Positions 17,164-25,975 of a stretch of DNA of 64,000 bases are shown in pieces (within the stretch, counting starts at the first letter, position 1; each line of letters starts with the position of its first letter). Both the position numbers and the translations under genes were made by a program. The notes beneath the pieces are model-generated. The model was given only the letters and a program-made list of their open reading frames with translations. It searched no databases and was not told the DNA's origin. The stretch lies in assembly GCF_047124445.1 (NCBI RefSeq), contig NZ_CP138921.1, positions 3,596,001 through 3,660,000 of the forward strand, read 5' to 3'. Origin of the DNA: Shimia sp047124445 (GTDB lineage Bacteria > Pseudomonadota > Alphaproteobacteria > Rhodobacterales > Rhodobacteraceae).

Positions 17164-20100
17164 TCTGCCGCCCTCCGCGCCGCCCGTTTGGGCAGGTCTT
17201 TTTCCGCTGCGGCGATCACCTTTTTCATCCGGGTTGCCAGTACCCGCACGTTGGGCTCGAGCACCATGCTGTCATGATCGCCCGGCACCTCAAACACCTG
17301 CACATCGGGCACCCATTGGCTCCAGTCGTTGTCGTGGAACACATAGGCGCGGTCAGCATCCACAAGCCGCCCGTCGCCCATGTCCCATTTGCCGACCAGC
17401 GGTGGACGGAACAGCACCAAATTGCCCTCCCAAGCATGCATCGGATACTGCGCCACAGCCCGTAGGAAGGCCGCCTCGATCTCGGCATCATGGAACTGCT
17501 GCCCCTGCGCCTCACCTTCGGTTTCCTCTGTCGGGCGACGCTTCTCGATCTCCCAGGCAATGCGGTTTTTGGCCCAGATCAACGGATAGGCCGCGCCTTT
17601 GGATTTGAGCTCCTGCATCTGGATGCGCATCCGGTCCTGACGCGTCAACGGACGGCGCACCGGCAGGGGCGTGTCGAGCATCGCCACCAGCGCGACCTCT
17701 TCGCCTTGTGCTTCCAGCTGACGCGCAATCTCGTACGCGGTAATGCCGCCGCCGGAGAAGCCACCCAACAGGTACGGGCCTTCCGGCTGCACCTGTTTCA
17801 TCTCCGCAATGTAATCCGTGGCCGCCTCGACCAGATCATCATGCGGCGCGGCATCGCCAAACAGGCCACGGGCTTGCAGGCCATAGAATGGCCGATCCGC
17901 GCCGATCAGATGTGCCAGATGGCGCAGGTTCAACACATTGCCAAACATGCCCGCCACCAGGAAGAACGGCGTGCGGTGCCCGCCTTCGCCCTGATGCATC
18001 GGCACCAGATGGGTGAACCGGCTTTGTGGCCGCGCCTCTGCCTCCGCAGGACTGTCCCCAGTCGCATCGTCACCCAGCGCCGCGTCACCAACCCGCTCCG
18101 CAATCATCGCGGCGCAGGTTTCAATGGTGGGCGCCTCAAACAGCACCGAAATCGGGAACTCAATTGCCCAAGCCTTTTTGACCATGGCAAACAGGCGCAC
18201 CGCAATCAGGCTGTGCCCGCCGAGGTCAAAGAAACTGTCTCGGATGCCAACTTGCTCCACGCCCAGCAGATCCTGCCAGAAGCCCGCCAGGGTGCGCTGA
18301 ATATCGGTTTCCGGCGCGACATAATCGGTTTCCAGCTCCGGCCGTTCAAAGCTTTGGCTTGGTCCACTGTCCTGATCTGCGCCCGCTTCGGCCTGTGCAA
18401 TCAAGGCTGCCAGATCAAGCGAGGAGATCACCACCTGCGACCGGCTCCCGCGCAGCGCGGCTTCAAACAGATCGGCGCCCATTTCCGGCGGAATGCCTTG
18501 GGACAGATTGTGCGCCAGTCGCTCTTCGGCGGCGGACAGCGGTGCTTGCGCCTGCGCGTCTTCGTCAAAGGTGACTTCCGCCTTGCTCAACGGTTGCGCC
18601 TTGGCAAAGCCCGCAGCGGTTTCCACCTGCCGCAACGACAGGCCTTTGACCTCAATGCTCACCGCGCCATTGGCATCAGACAGCACCACGTCAAACCGGG
18701 CAGACCCAGCATCGCTGTTGCCGTCGACCAAGGTCACGTGGCTCATCACCTCGGCAGGCAATGCCCCGTGGCGTAGCAGACGGTCATAGCCCACCGGCAC
18801 CCACAAATGCCCCTGCGCATAGCCGGGGATCAGGTCCATGGCCCAGCCGGTGGCGATGTCCAATAGCCCCGGGTGCAGTTGCAAACCATCGCCGTCAAAC
18901 TGCGCGTCTAGGCTCAGCCGCGCGAGGCCCTGTTGTGCCCCAAGCGCGGTTTCGCGCAGCACTTTCCAACGCGGGCCAAAGCGCATGTGCGCTTCTTGTG
19001 GGGCACTCAACGCGGCACCAAAGCCGTTCTGCTGCACCGGACAGTCCGCCTTGAGCGTCTCCAGATCCAGCGCCGCCGGAGCAGCGGATCGCACCGGCGC
19101 CAGCCGCGCTTCGGCGTGGGTTTGCCAGCCGGGACGGCCGTCAAAGCTCACCGCTGTTTGCACCTCAAACCGATAGCCTTCATCCGAGCGGATCAAGCGC
19201 AGGCGCATTTCTGTGCCGCTGTCATTCACCCGCATCGGGCGCAGGAACAACAGGTCATGTATCGCAAAGGGAGCGGTTTCGCCCTGCGCTTTCAAGGCCT
19301 CATAGGCCAGTGAAATATACCCGGTGCCGGGCATGACCGCATCGCCATCCAGCGTGCGGTGTTCGTCCAAAATCCAGTCTTTGGCAGACAGGCTTGCTGT
19401 GAAAATCCGGTTGCCCTGCGCGTCAAACCCCGCGCCTTGCAGCAGCGGATTGTCAATCGCTTCGGTCGGCACATCAACCACATGGCCCTGCCGCGCAGCC
19501 ACCGCTTCGGCGGCCATGCCGACCTCGGCCCAAAGACCCCAGTTGATCGCCCGCACGCGGGTTTTGTCGTTTTGACGCGATTGCGCGTAAGCGTTCAAAT
19601 AGGCGTTGGCGGCGACATAGTCGATCTGCCCCGCAGGTGCGGTGGCGGTTGACGACGACGCAAACAGCACCAGCCAATCGAGACTGCCATCCGGGAACAA
19701 TTGTTCCAACACCTGCGTGCCGTGCAGCTTGGGCGCGAGCACGTCGTCGATGCCCGCCGAGGTTTTTGCCAACAGCGGGCCATCGTCGATCACACCGGCG
19801 GCGTGGATCACGCCGTTGATGGGGCCAAAGGCCGCGCGCGCCGCGTCAACGGCCTCGGCCATCTCATCGACATTGCACACATCCGCCGCCAGCGGCAGCA
19901 CTTTGCCGCCCAGGCTTTCCAGCCGCTCCACGGCGCGGATGCGTTGGGCCACGCGATCATGCGGTGCATGGCCGCGCAGGTAATCCGCCCAGCTATTCCG
20001 TGCAGGCAAGCCGTCCCGTGCCAGAAGCACCACATTGGCCTTGGCGTCTTTGATCATGCGCTCCGCCAGCGTCAGGCCGATGCCGCCAAAGCCCCCGGTG

Positions 20101-23100
20101 ATCAGATAGGTGCCGCCGTCTTTGAAGACCGGTATCTCAGCACCCTCCATCGCAACCTTGCGATAGGACCGCTCAAACCGTTTTTCACCGCGCCAGGCCG
20201 CGATCTGCGCCCGTGGGGCGGCCAGAATGTCTTCGAGCAGTTTTCCCACCAGCCCATCTCGCGCTTTCTTCGCGGGTGGCTCCACATCCAGCAGCGCACA
20301 GGTCACACCGGGCAATTCGCGGCCAATCACCTGCACCGCGCCGAGCACGGTGGATTTCTCCGGATAGGGCAGCGCCTCTTTGCGCACCTGCACCGCGCCG
20401 GAACTCACCGCCGTGATGTGCAGCGGGGTGGGCAGGTTCTCGTCGCTGACTGCTTGCGCGAGGAAGAACAGGCTCATCAGCCCCTGTTCTTGATTGCGGT
20501 GGAAGAAACTCGATCCCGGACGGTGGCTCTCGTCCTCGGTCAGCAGCCACATATGCACAACGCGATCCGGTACGCGGCCTTTGCTCATAAGGCTCTGAAG
20601 CAGCGCGTCATAGCCATCCCGCCCGCGCTCCGGCGCCAGCGCATAGCTGTCCGGGCCAGTTTCGGCAAAGGCGTCGCCAGTGGACACAGTGACCACATCC
20701 TGACCCGCGTCGCGCAACCGTTTGGCCAGCGCTGCGCCAGTGCCGCCTTGGTCTGTAAAGATCAGCCAGCTGTGCTTTTCCGCATCACTCAGCTCGGTCT
20801 CAACATCAATCTCACACTCGGCCAATCGTGGCGTCCACACCGGCGCATAGCTCCAATCCGCCGTGTCCTCGAGCCGCATCAACAACTCGTCTTGCGCCGC
20901 GATCTGACCCTGACCCGGCTCAATGAAATAGCGGCTGCGTTGGAACGCATAAGTCGGCAGCACCACCTTCTGGCGCGGCACGTCGCCCCAATATTGGTCA
21001 AAGTCCACATCCACGCCACAGGCCCAAAGCTGGCCCAGGACTGTGAGGAAATAGGCATCATCGCCAATGTCATCTTCGGGGTGGCGTAGGGAGGACAGCA
21101 CCTTGTCCGCCTTCACCTGCCCATGCATTTTTACAAGCGAGGACAAGGCTTTGCCCGGACCAACCTCCAGATACACCCGACCGTTTTCCTGGGCGAGAGT
21201 GGTGATGTCATCGGCAAAGAATACCGTGTTGCGCAGGTGGCCCACCCAATAGTCGGGATCGGTCGCTTCGCTGCCCAGCAACGTGGCGCCCGTGCGGTTG
21301 GAAATGATCGGCAGGCGCGGCGCGTGAAGCTGAATTGTGCGCAGGTAATCCCCGAACCGACCCAAGATCGGCTCTAACATGCGCGAATGCGCGGCGATGT
21401 TGATCGGCACCCGCTGCGTCTCAATCTCCTGCTCTGCCAGCTTGGCGGCCAAAGCATCCAGTGCCGCATCCGGCCCTGATACCACGGTCAACGCGGGCGC
21501 ATTCACCGAGGCGATATCGATCTCGTCCGTTAGGTGCGTTTCCACCTCGGCCAACGGCAGTGGGATGGACAGCATCCCGCCCGCAGGCACCGTGTCAAAC
21601 AACTGCCCGCGCAGCTGCACCAGCCCGAGGCAATCCTCAAATGACATCACACCGGCGAGACAAGCAGCGGTGTTTTCGCCCATGGAATGGCCTACCAGCG
21701 CAGCGGGTTTTACGCCCCAGCTCATCCAGAGCTGCGCCAGCGCGTATTCCACCATCATGATCAGCGGCAGTTGCAGGCTGGGCTGTTTCAGGCGCTCTTC
21801 CGCGTCGGCAACCGCCTCATCTTCGGCCAGCCACAGAGCGCGCAATTCCTCGCCGCCTTTGCCCGCCAAATGCGCAAAGCCGCGCTCCATCCACTCTTCA
21901 AACACCGGCTCGGTCTCAAACAGATCGCGCCCCATGCCGACATACTGCGCCCCGCCACCGGGGAACAGGAAGACCACCTCCGGCGCTTCCGCCTCCGCCG
22001 TGTGCGTGAACACCCGCCGCAGGTTGCCGCTCTCCAGGTAGTCCGCCGCTTGTTCGTGACTTTCGGCCACCACCACTCGCCGCTTCTCAAATGCCCGTCG
22101 CCCGTTCAGCAGCGTATGCGCCACATCGGCCAGAGGTTGCTCTGGGTTGGCCCGCAGATGCGCCGCCAGATTGGCCGCATTGGCATCCAGCGCCTTGGTC
22201 GAGCGACCGGACACTGCAATCAGCTGAAACGGCCAATCGCTTTCCTGACTCTCCGCCCGCACGGGCGCTTCTTCGACCACCACATGCGCATTGGTGCCGC
22301 CCACACCGAGGCTGTTCACCCCAGCCCGACGGGGCCCTTTGTGGCTCTCCCATGACCGCAAGCTGGCGTTCACCGCAAACGGGCTGCTCTCAAAATCAAT
22401 CGCCGGGTTTGGGGCTTCAAATCCCAAGCTTGGCGGCATCTCTTTGTTGTGCAGCGCCAGAGATGTCTTGATCAAGCTCGCCGCGCCCGCCGCCGTGTCC
22501 AAATGCCCAATGTTGGTTTTCACCGAGCCAATACGACAGAACCCGGTCTCCTCGGTGGTTTCGCGAAACGCCTCCGTCAAAGCCGCAACCTCAATCGGAT
22601 CGCCCAGATAGGTCCCAGTCCCGTGGCACTCGATGTAATCCACCGTGTCCGCAGGCACATCCGCAATCGCCAAAGCATCGGCCACCGCCGCCGCCTGTCC
22701 GCCCACAGAAGGCGCGAGATAGCCCGCTTTGTCCGACCCATCGTTGTTGACCGCAGAACCTTTGATCACGGCCCAGATGTGATCACCCTCGGCAATTGCA
22801 TCCTCCAGCCGCCGCAACACAACCACGCCTGCGCCGGAGCCAAAAACGGTCCCTTGCGCGCGGTGGTCAAAGGCATGGCACTCGCCGTCAGGCGACAGGA
22901 TCTCGCCATCCTCAAACACATAACCGCGCCCATGGGGCAGCTCGAGGGTCACCCCCCCCGCCAGCGCCATGTCACATTCGCCATTCAGGATCGATTGCGC
23001 TGCGTAGTGCACCGCCACCAGCGAGGTGGAACAGGCGGTCTGCAACCCAAGGCTTGGCCCATTCAAATCCAGAATGTGGCTCAACCGCGTGGTCATGAAG

Positions 23101-23594
23101 TCCTTGTCGTTGCCGGTATGGCGCAACAGGAACATGCCGGTGCTGTCCACCAGATCGCGGTTGGAGCAGATGTTGAAATAGAAATAGCTGCCCATGCCGC
23201 AGCCACCAAACACCCCAATTGGCCCGCCAAAATGCTCCGGCATATGGCCCGCGTTTTCGAGCGCCTCCCAGCTCACCTCCAGAAACTGGCGGTGCTGCGG
23301 GTCCATGATTGCGGCCTCTTTCGGAGACAGCCCAAAAAACTCGGCGTCAAAATCGGCAAAGCCGTCAACTGTGGCGGCGGCGGGCACATAGTTGCGATGC
23401 GCCATCTTGGCACGGCTCTCGCCATTGGCCAGAAGCTCGTCTTCACTCAGCTTGCGGATGGAACGGATGCCGTTGCGCAGGTTGTGCCAATACTGATCAA
23501 TCCCGCCCGCGCCGGGCAGGTGGGCCGCCATGCCCACAATTGCAATATCCGTCTCTGCGACCGGTTGGTCCGTCGGGCTTGTCACCACATCCAC
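17160..23594 (-). CDS. Type I polyketide synthase, KS-AT-KR-DH-ACP-TE
   Basis: The 2144 residues form a single extension module with its own release domain. KS (~14-440) has Cys188 (TACSTS), His324 (HGTGT) and His364 (KTNIGH). AT (~535-830) has Ser637 (GHSMGE) and AAHS where malonyl-selective enzymes have HAFH. KR (~1155-1370) has GGFGGIG, an IDD at 1269-1271 like the B-type LDD motif, and Tyr1326. DH (~1380-1660) has His1412 (DEHRTLDGD) and Asp1579 (HPGLLD). ACP Ser1795 is in DLGGHSL. TE (~1870-2110) has Ser1947 (GFSGGG) and GDHDSM. No enoylreductase or methyltransferase is visible. A GTG start is used. The DH precedes the ACP and follows the KR, unlike the usual DH-KR order. The product should be an alpha,beta-unsaturated acyl group. 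Confidence 0.94.
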   Translation of the reverse strand: MDVVTSPTDQPVAETDIAIVGMAAHLPGAGGIDQYWHNLRNGIRSIRKLSEDELLANGESRAKMAHRNYVPAAATVDGFADFDAEFFGLSPKEAAIMDPQHRQFLEVSWEALENAGHMPEHFGGPIGVFGGCGMGSYFYFNICSNRDLVDSTGMFLLRHTGNDKDFMTTRLSHILDLNGPSLGLQTACSTSLVAVHYAAQSILNGECDMALAGGVTLELPHGRGYVFEDGEILSPDGECHAFDHRAQGTVFGSGAGVVVLRRLEDAIAEGDHIWAVIKGSAVNNDGSDKAGYLAPSVGGQAAAVADALAIADVPADTVDYIECHGTGTYLGDPIEVAALTEAFRETTEETGFCRIGSVKTNIGHLDTAAGAASLIKTSLALHNKEMPPSLGFEAPNPAIDFESSPFAVNASLRSWESHKGPRRAGVNSLGVGGTNAHVVVEEAPVRAESQESDWPFQLIAVSGRSTKALDANAANLAAHLRANPEQPLADVAHTLLNGRRAFEKRRVVVAESHEQAADYLESGNLRRVFTHTAEAEAPEVVFLFPGGGAQYVGMGRDLFETEPVFEEWMERGFAHLAGKGGEELRALWLAEDEAVADAEERLKQPSLQLPLIMMVEYALAQLWMSWGVKPAALVGHSMGENTAACLAGVMSFEDCLGLVQLRGQLFDTVPAGGMLSIPLPLAEVETHLTDEIDIASVNAPALTVVSGPDAALDALAAKLAEQEIETQRVPINIAAHSRMLEPILGRFGDYLRTIQLHAPRLPIISNRTGATLLGSEATDPDYWVGHLRNTVFFADDITTLAQENGRVYLEVGPGKALSSLVKMHGQVKADKVLSSLRHPEDDIGDDAYFLTVLGQLWACGVDVDFDQYWGDVPRQKVVLPTYAFQRSRYFIEPGQGQIAAQDELLMRLEDTADWSYAPVWTPRLAECEIDVETELSDAEKHSWLIFTDQGGTGAALAKRLRDAGQDVVTVSTGDAFAETGPDSYALAPERGRDGYDALLQSLMSKGRVPDRVVHMWLLTEDESHRPGSSFFHRNQEQGLMSLFFLAQAVSDENLPTPLHITAVSSGAVQVRKEALPYPEKSTVLGAVQVIGRELPGVTCALLDVEPPAKKARDGLVGKLLEDILAAPRAQIAAWRGEKRFERSYRKVAMEGAEIPVFKDGGTYLITGGFGGIGLTLAERMIKDAKANVVLLARDGLPARNSWADYLRGHAPHDRVAQRIRAVERLESLGGKVLPLAADVCNVDEMAEAVDAARAAFGPINGVIHAAGVIDDGPLLAKTSAGIDDVLAPKLHGTQVLEQLFPDGSLDWLVLFASSSTATAPAGQIDYVAANAYLNAYAQSRQNDKTRVRAINWGLWAEVGMAAEAVAARQGHVVDVPTEAIDNPLLQGAGFDAQGNRIFTASLSAKDWILDEHRTLDGDAVMPGTGYISLAYEALKAQGETAPFAIHDLLFLRPMRVNDSGTEMRLRLIRSDEGYRFEVQTAVSFDGRPGWQTHAEARLAPVRSAAPAALDLETLKADCPVQQNGFGAALSAPQEAHMRFGPRWKVLRETALGAQQGLARLSLDAQFDGDGLQLHPGLLDIATGWAMDLIPGYAQGHLWVPVGYDRLLRHGALPAEVMSHVTLVDGNSDAGSARFDVVLSDANGAVSIEVKGLSLRQVETAAGFAKAQPLSKAEVTFDEDAQAQAPLSAAEERLAHNLSQGIPPEMGADLFEAALRGSRSQVVISSLDLAALIAQAEAGADQDSGPSQSFERPELETDYVAPETDIQRTLAGFWQDLLGVEQVGIRDSFFDLGGHSLIAVRLFAMVKKAWAIEFPISVLFEAPTIETCAAMIAERVGDAALGDDATGDSPAEAEARPQSRFTHLVPMHQGEGGHRTPFFLVAGMFGNVLNLRHLAHLIGADRPFYGLQARGLFGDAAPHDDLVEAATDYIAEMKQVQPEGPYLLGGFSGGGITAYEIARQLEAQGEEVALVAMLDTPLPVRRPLTRQDRMRIQMQELKSKGAAYPLIWAKNRIAWEIEKRRPTEETEGEAQGQQFHDAEIEAAFLRAVAQYPMHAWEGNLVLFRPPLVGKWDMGDGRLVDADRAYVFHDNDWSQWVPDVQVFEVPGDHDSMVLEPNVRVLATRMKKVIAAAEKDLPKRAARRAAE

Positions 23595-23619
23595 CTGCTA
23601 TTCCATTACGCCTTCGTAG

Positions 23620-23640
23620 GTCCCCTTCTGATAGGGGGAC
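23620..23640 (-). promoter_or_regulatory. Hairpin in the leader between flippase and PKS genes
   Basis: GTCCCC (23620-23625) pairs perfectly with GGGGAC (23635-23640) across a 9-nt loop, 26 bp upstream of the PKS GTG. No T-run follows on the minus strand, so it does not look like a simple terminator. It could stabilise a processed mRNA end or damp read-through into the very long PKS gene. Confidence 0.35.
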
Positions 23641-23692
23641 TCTTACACTTGGCTTAAAGATAGAATCCCATCGGACCAGTAGGAAGGTGAAA

Positions 23693-25060
23693 TCAGGGCA
23701 AATTGAGGGCAGAAAGCTTAACGATCGCGCTCTGATGTAGCCAAAAGGCAAGGCCGCCTATACCAATGCCAACAGTCCAAAACACCGCATCATGGCGCGC
23801 GTCCCAGGCATCATGTGCCCGCGCCAGACAGACCACCGCCGGATAGGCCAAAACCATCGCCAGACCTTGCCCAATCAAGGCGCCGGTGAGGCCATATTGG
23901 CTCGCCCCGATCATCAGGCCCACCATCATCAGCGCCGCCCGTGTCGCGGCCAGCAGAAAGAATCCGCGGCTGTCTCCCGCGGCCAGTGCGGCCTGATCGT
24001 AGGTCAGGGCAATCACCTGCGGGATTTGCATCACCGCCAAAAGCACTACCACACCCCCGGCCAGCGCATAGCGCGGGTCATAAAGCGCGGCGACCAGCCA
24101 GACGCCGATCAGGGCAAACAGCGTCAAAAGCCCCATCAACCCGCCGCTCAACAGCATGCGCATCTTGTGCAATTTGGCGCGGTTCTCGGCGCTCTCACTG
24201 GGCGGCTTTTCGCGGTAAATCGGGATCATGATCCGCCGCATCAGCATCCCGCCCAGCAGCAGCGGGAAGGACGCCAGGAAGTAGCCGATGTTGTAGACGC
24301 CAAGCGCGCCGAGGCTGAGGTGTTTGCCCAGCACAATTTTGTCACCTTGAGACAGCAGGAAGCCGGCGGCGGTGGAGAGGAAAATCCACTTGCCAAACTG
24401 GATCAGTTCGCCGGCGGCGGGCTTGTCCCAGCGCGGTGTGTTGATCGCGCCGGGTAGGAAAATATAGTATAAAATCAACTGCATGACCGTGGTGGTCACC
24501 GCATTGGCGACCAAGGCCCAAACCGATCCAGTGGCCCAGGCAATGGCCACACCGACCACCAATCCAATCACCTGTGCTGACAGGTCGATCATCGTGATCC
24601 GCCCCAGCGCAAGGTGCCGGTTGGCGCTGTCCTTTTTGGTCGGAAACAGCCCCATGATCAGCAGGGTCAGACCGACCACCGGCAGGATCTCGGCCAGCTC
24701 CGGCGCGTCATAAAACGCCGCCGCTGGCACAGCCAAAGCCCATGTCAGGATCAGCAGGAACACCCCGCGCAACACCTGTATGGTCCAGGCAGTGTCGAGG
24801 AAGGCGCGGTCCTCGCCGCGTTTGCTTTGCAGGATCGACTGGGTCACGCCCATGTCCGATAGGTTGGACAGCCCCTGCAAGAAGACCCAAACAAGGCTCA
24901 TCAGGCCAAAGGCCTCTGGAAAAAGCAGGCGAGTGAGGATCAGGTTGGAGGCCAGTCGCAGCGCTTGAGACCCGCCATATCCGAGGATGGTCCAGCCGCC
25001 ACTGCGAATGGCGCGGGCGGCAAGCGAATTGCCCTGCGTGAGGCTTTTGAGGCGGCTCAT
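23693..25060 (-). CDS. Wzx-like oligosaccharide flippase (MOP superfamily)
   Basis: This 455-residue protein has about twelve to fourteen hydrophobic segments and the polysaccharide-export signature near the N-terminus (GGWTILGYGGSQALRLASNLIL). LTRLLFPEAFGLMSLVW and GDKIVLGKHLSLGALGVYNI are typical of Wzx/PST transporters. Such proteins flip undecaprenyl-linked repeat units across the inner membrane. Its ATG overlaps the GT2 stop by 4 bp; the PKS begins about 100 bp downstream. Pairing of the flippase with the assembly line implies the lipid-linked unit is finished in the cytoplasm before export. Confidence 0.92.
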   Translation of the reverse strand: MSRLKSLTQGNSLAARAIRSGGWTILGYGGSQALRLASNLILTRLLFPEAFGLMSLVWVFLQGLSNLSDMGVTQSILQSKRGEDRAFLDTAWTIQVLRGVFLLILTWALAVPAAAFYDAPELAEILPVVGLTLLIMGLFPTKKDSANRHLALGRITMIDLSAQVIGLVVGVAIAWATGSVWALVANAVTTTVMQLILYYIFLPGAINTPRWDKPAAGELIQFGKWIFLSTAAGFLLSQGDKIVLGKHLSLGALGVYNIGYFLASFPLLLGGMLMRRIMIPIYREKPPSESAENRAKLHKMRMLLSGGLMGLLTLFALIGVWLVAALYDPRYALAGGVVVLLAVMQIPQVIALTYDQAALAAGDSRGFFLLAATRAALMMVGLMIGASQYGLTGALIGQGLAMVLAYPAVVCLARAHDAWDARHDAVFWTVGIGIGGLAFWLHQSAIVKLSALNLP

Positions 25061-25881
25061 CTTCCGCGTTCCCAGGAACCAGATTTTTGCGGTGAAAGCT
25101 TCACCACAATCGAGACCGCCGCATAGACCGCAAAGCCCAACGGGTCGCGCAGCATCATGGTTAGTTTTGTGCCCAAGCTAAGCGTGAATTTGTCGTCGTT
25201 TTTGAGCAGCTCCGGAAACCGTGCCTTAATTTCGTCAACACCGGCGTTCTGGCGCCGCCGCACTTTGACCAAGGCGGCGAATCCTTCAACCAGCGGCCAA
25301 TCGTAGCCCGCTGCGGTGCCGATGCGCTCCTCCGGTGTGAAGTTGAGTCGCACAAACGTGTCGTCCGAAATGATGCCGGGAAACTCCTGCCAGCGCGTGC
25401 GACCGGCGGCGTTCACCGCAAACAATCCTGCGCCAGGAACGCCGTGGGTGATAAATGGCACTTTGCTATAGGTGCGCGCATAGGCCCGCGTGGCCCATGT
25501 CTTGGCGCGCGACAGCCGCAAGGTGCCGCTGGCATATCGTGGCGCATCTGTGTTCAGCGCTTCGGCAATTTGTCCCATCAGGGCGGGGTCGACCCGAACA
25601 TCGGCGTCCAGATAAGCGCGGGTGCCAAAGCTGGCGGATGCGTCGGCAGCGTTCAGAGCACCCATTTTGCCCAAAGCGGGCAGGTCAAGAATTGTGAGGG
25701 TCCAGCCTTTGTCCTCAGCTTGCGTGCGAAAGCTCTCGGCAATCTGCACCGTGTCGTCGTCACAGCCATTGGCAGCCACCACAATCTGCGCCACCTCCGG
25801 CCCGTCAGAGGCCAAAACGGCTTCCAAACAAGGGCCGATGTGGGCGGCCTCATTGTTGGCCGGAATGAGAATGCTCAGCAC
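25057..25881 (-). CDS. GT2-family glycosyltransferase
   Basis: The 274-residue protein begins with SILIPANNEAAHIGPCLEAV, a GT2 opening, followed by VVAANGCDDDTVQIAES and AYLDADVRVDP, the DxD-type metal site near residue 93. HGVPGAGLFAVNAAG and FPGIISDDTFVRL fit the acceptor region and catalytic base (SDD). A C-terminal hydrophobic segment may attach to the membrane. A GTG start is used without a strong ribosome-binding site. It leads the flippase gene by a 4-bp overlap and lies 94 bp after the frameshifted secreted glycosidase-like gene on the same strand. Confidence 0.88.
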   Translation of the reverse strand: MLSILIPANNEAAHIGPCLEAVLASDGPEVAQIVVAANGCDDDTVQIAESFRTQAEDKGWTLTILDLPALGKMGALNAADASASFGTRAYLDADVRVDPALMGQIAEALNTDAPRYASGTLRLSRAKTWATRAYARTYSKVPFITHGVPGAGLFAVNAAGRTRWQEFPGIISDDTFVRLNFTPEERIGTAAGYDWPLVEGFAALVKVRRRQNAGVDEIKARFPELLKNDDKFTLSLGTKLTMMLRDPLGFAVYAAVSIVVKLSPQKSGSWERGR

Positions 25882-25975
25882 GGAATTGGCTCGCCTCTGA
25901 CGTCACGTTTGGCGCAACCTATCAGATCGGCGTAGGTCGGGGCAGGGGGATTTCCCCTTTCACATCAACCCTGTG

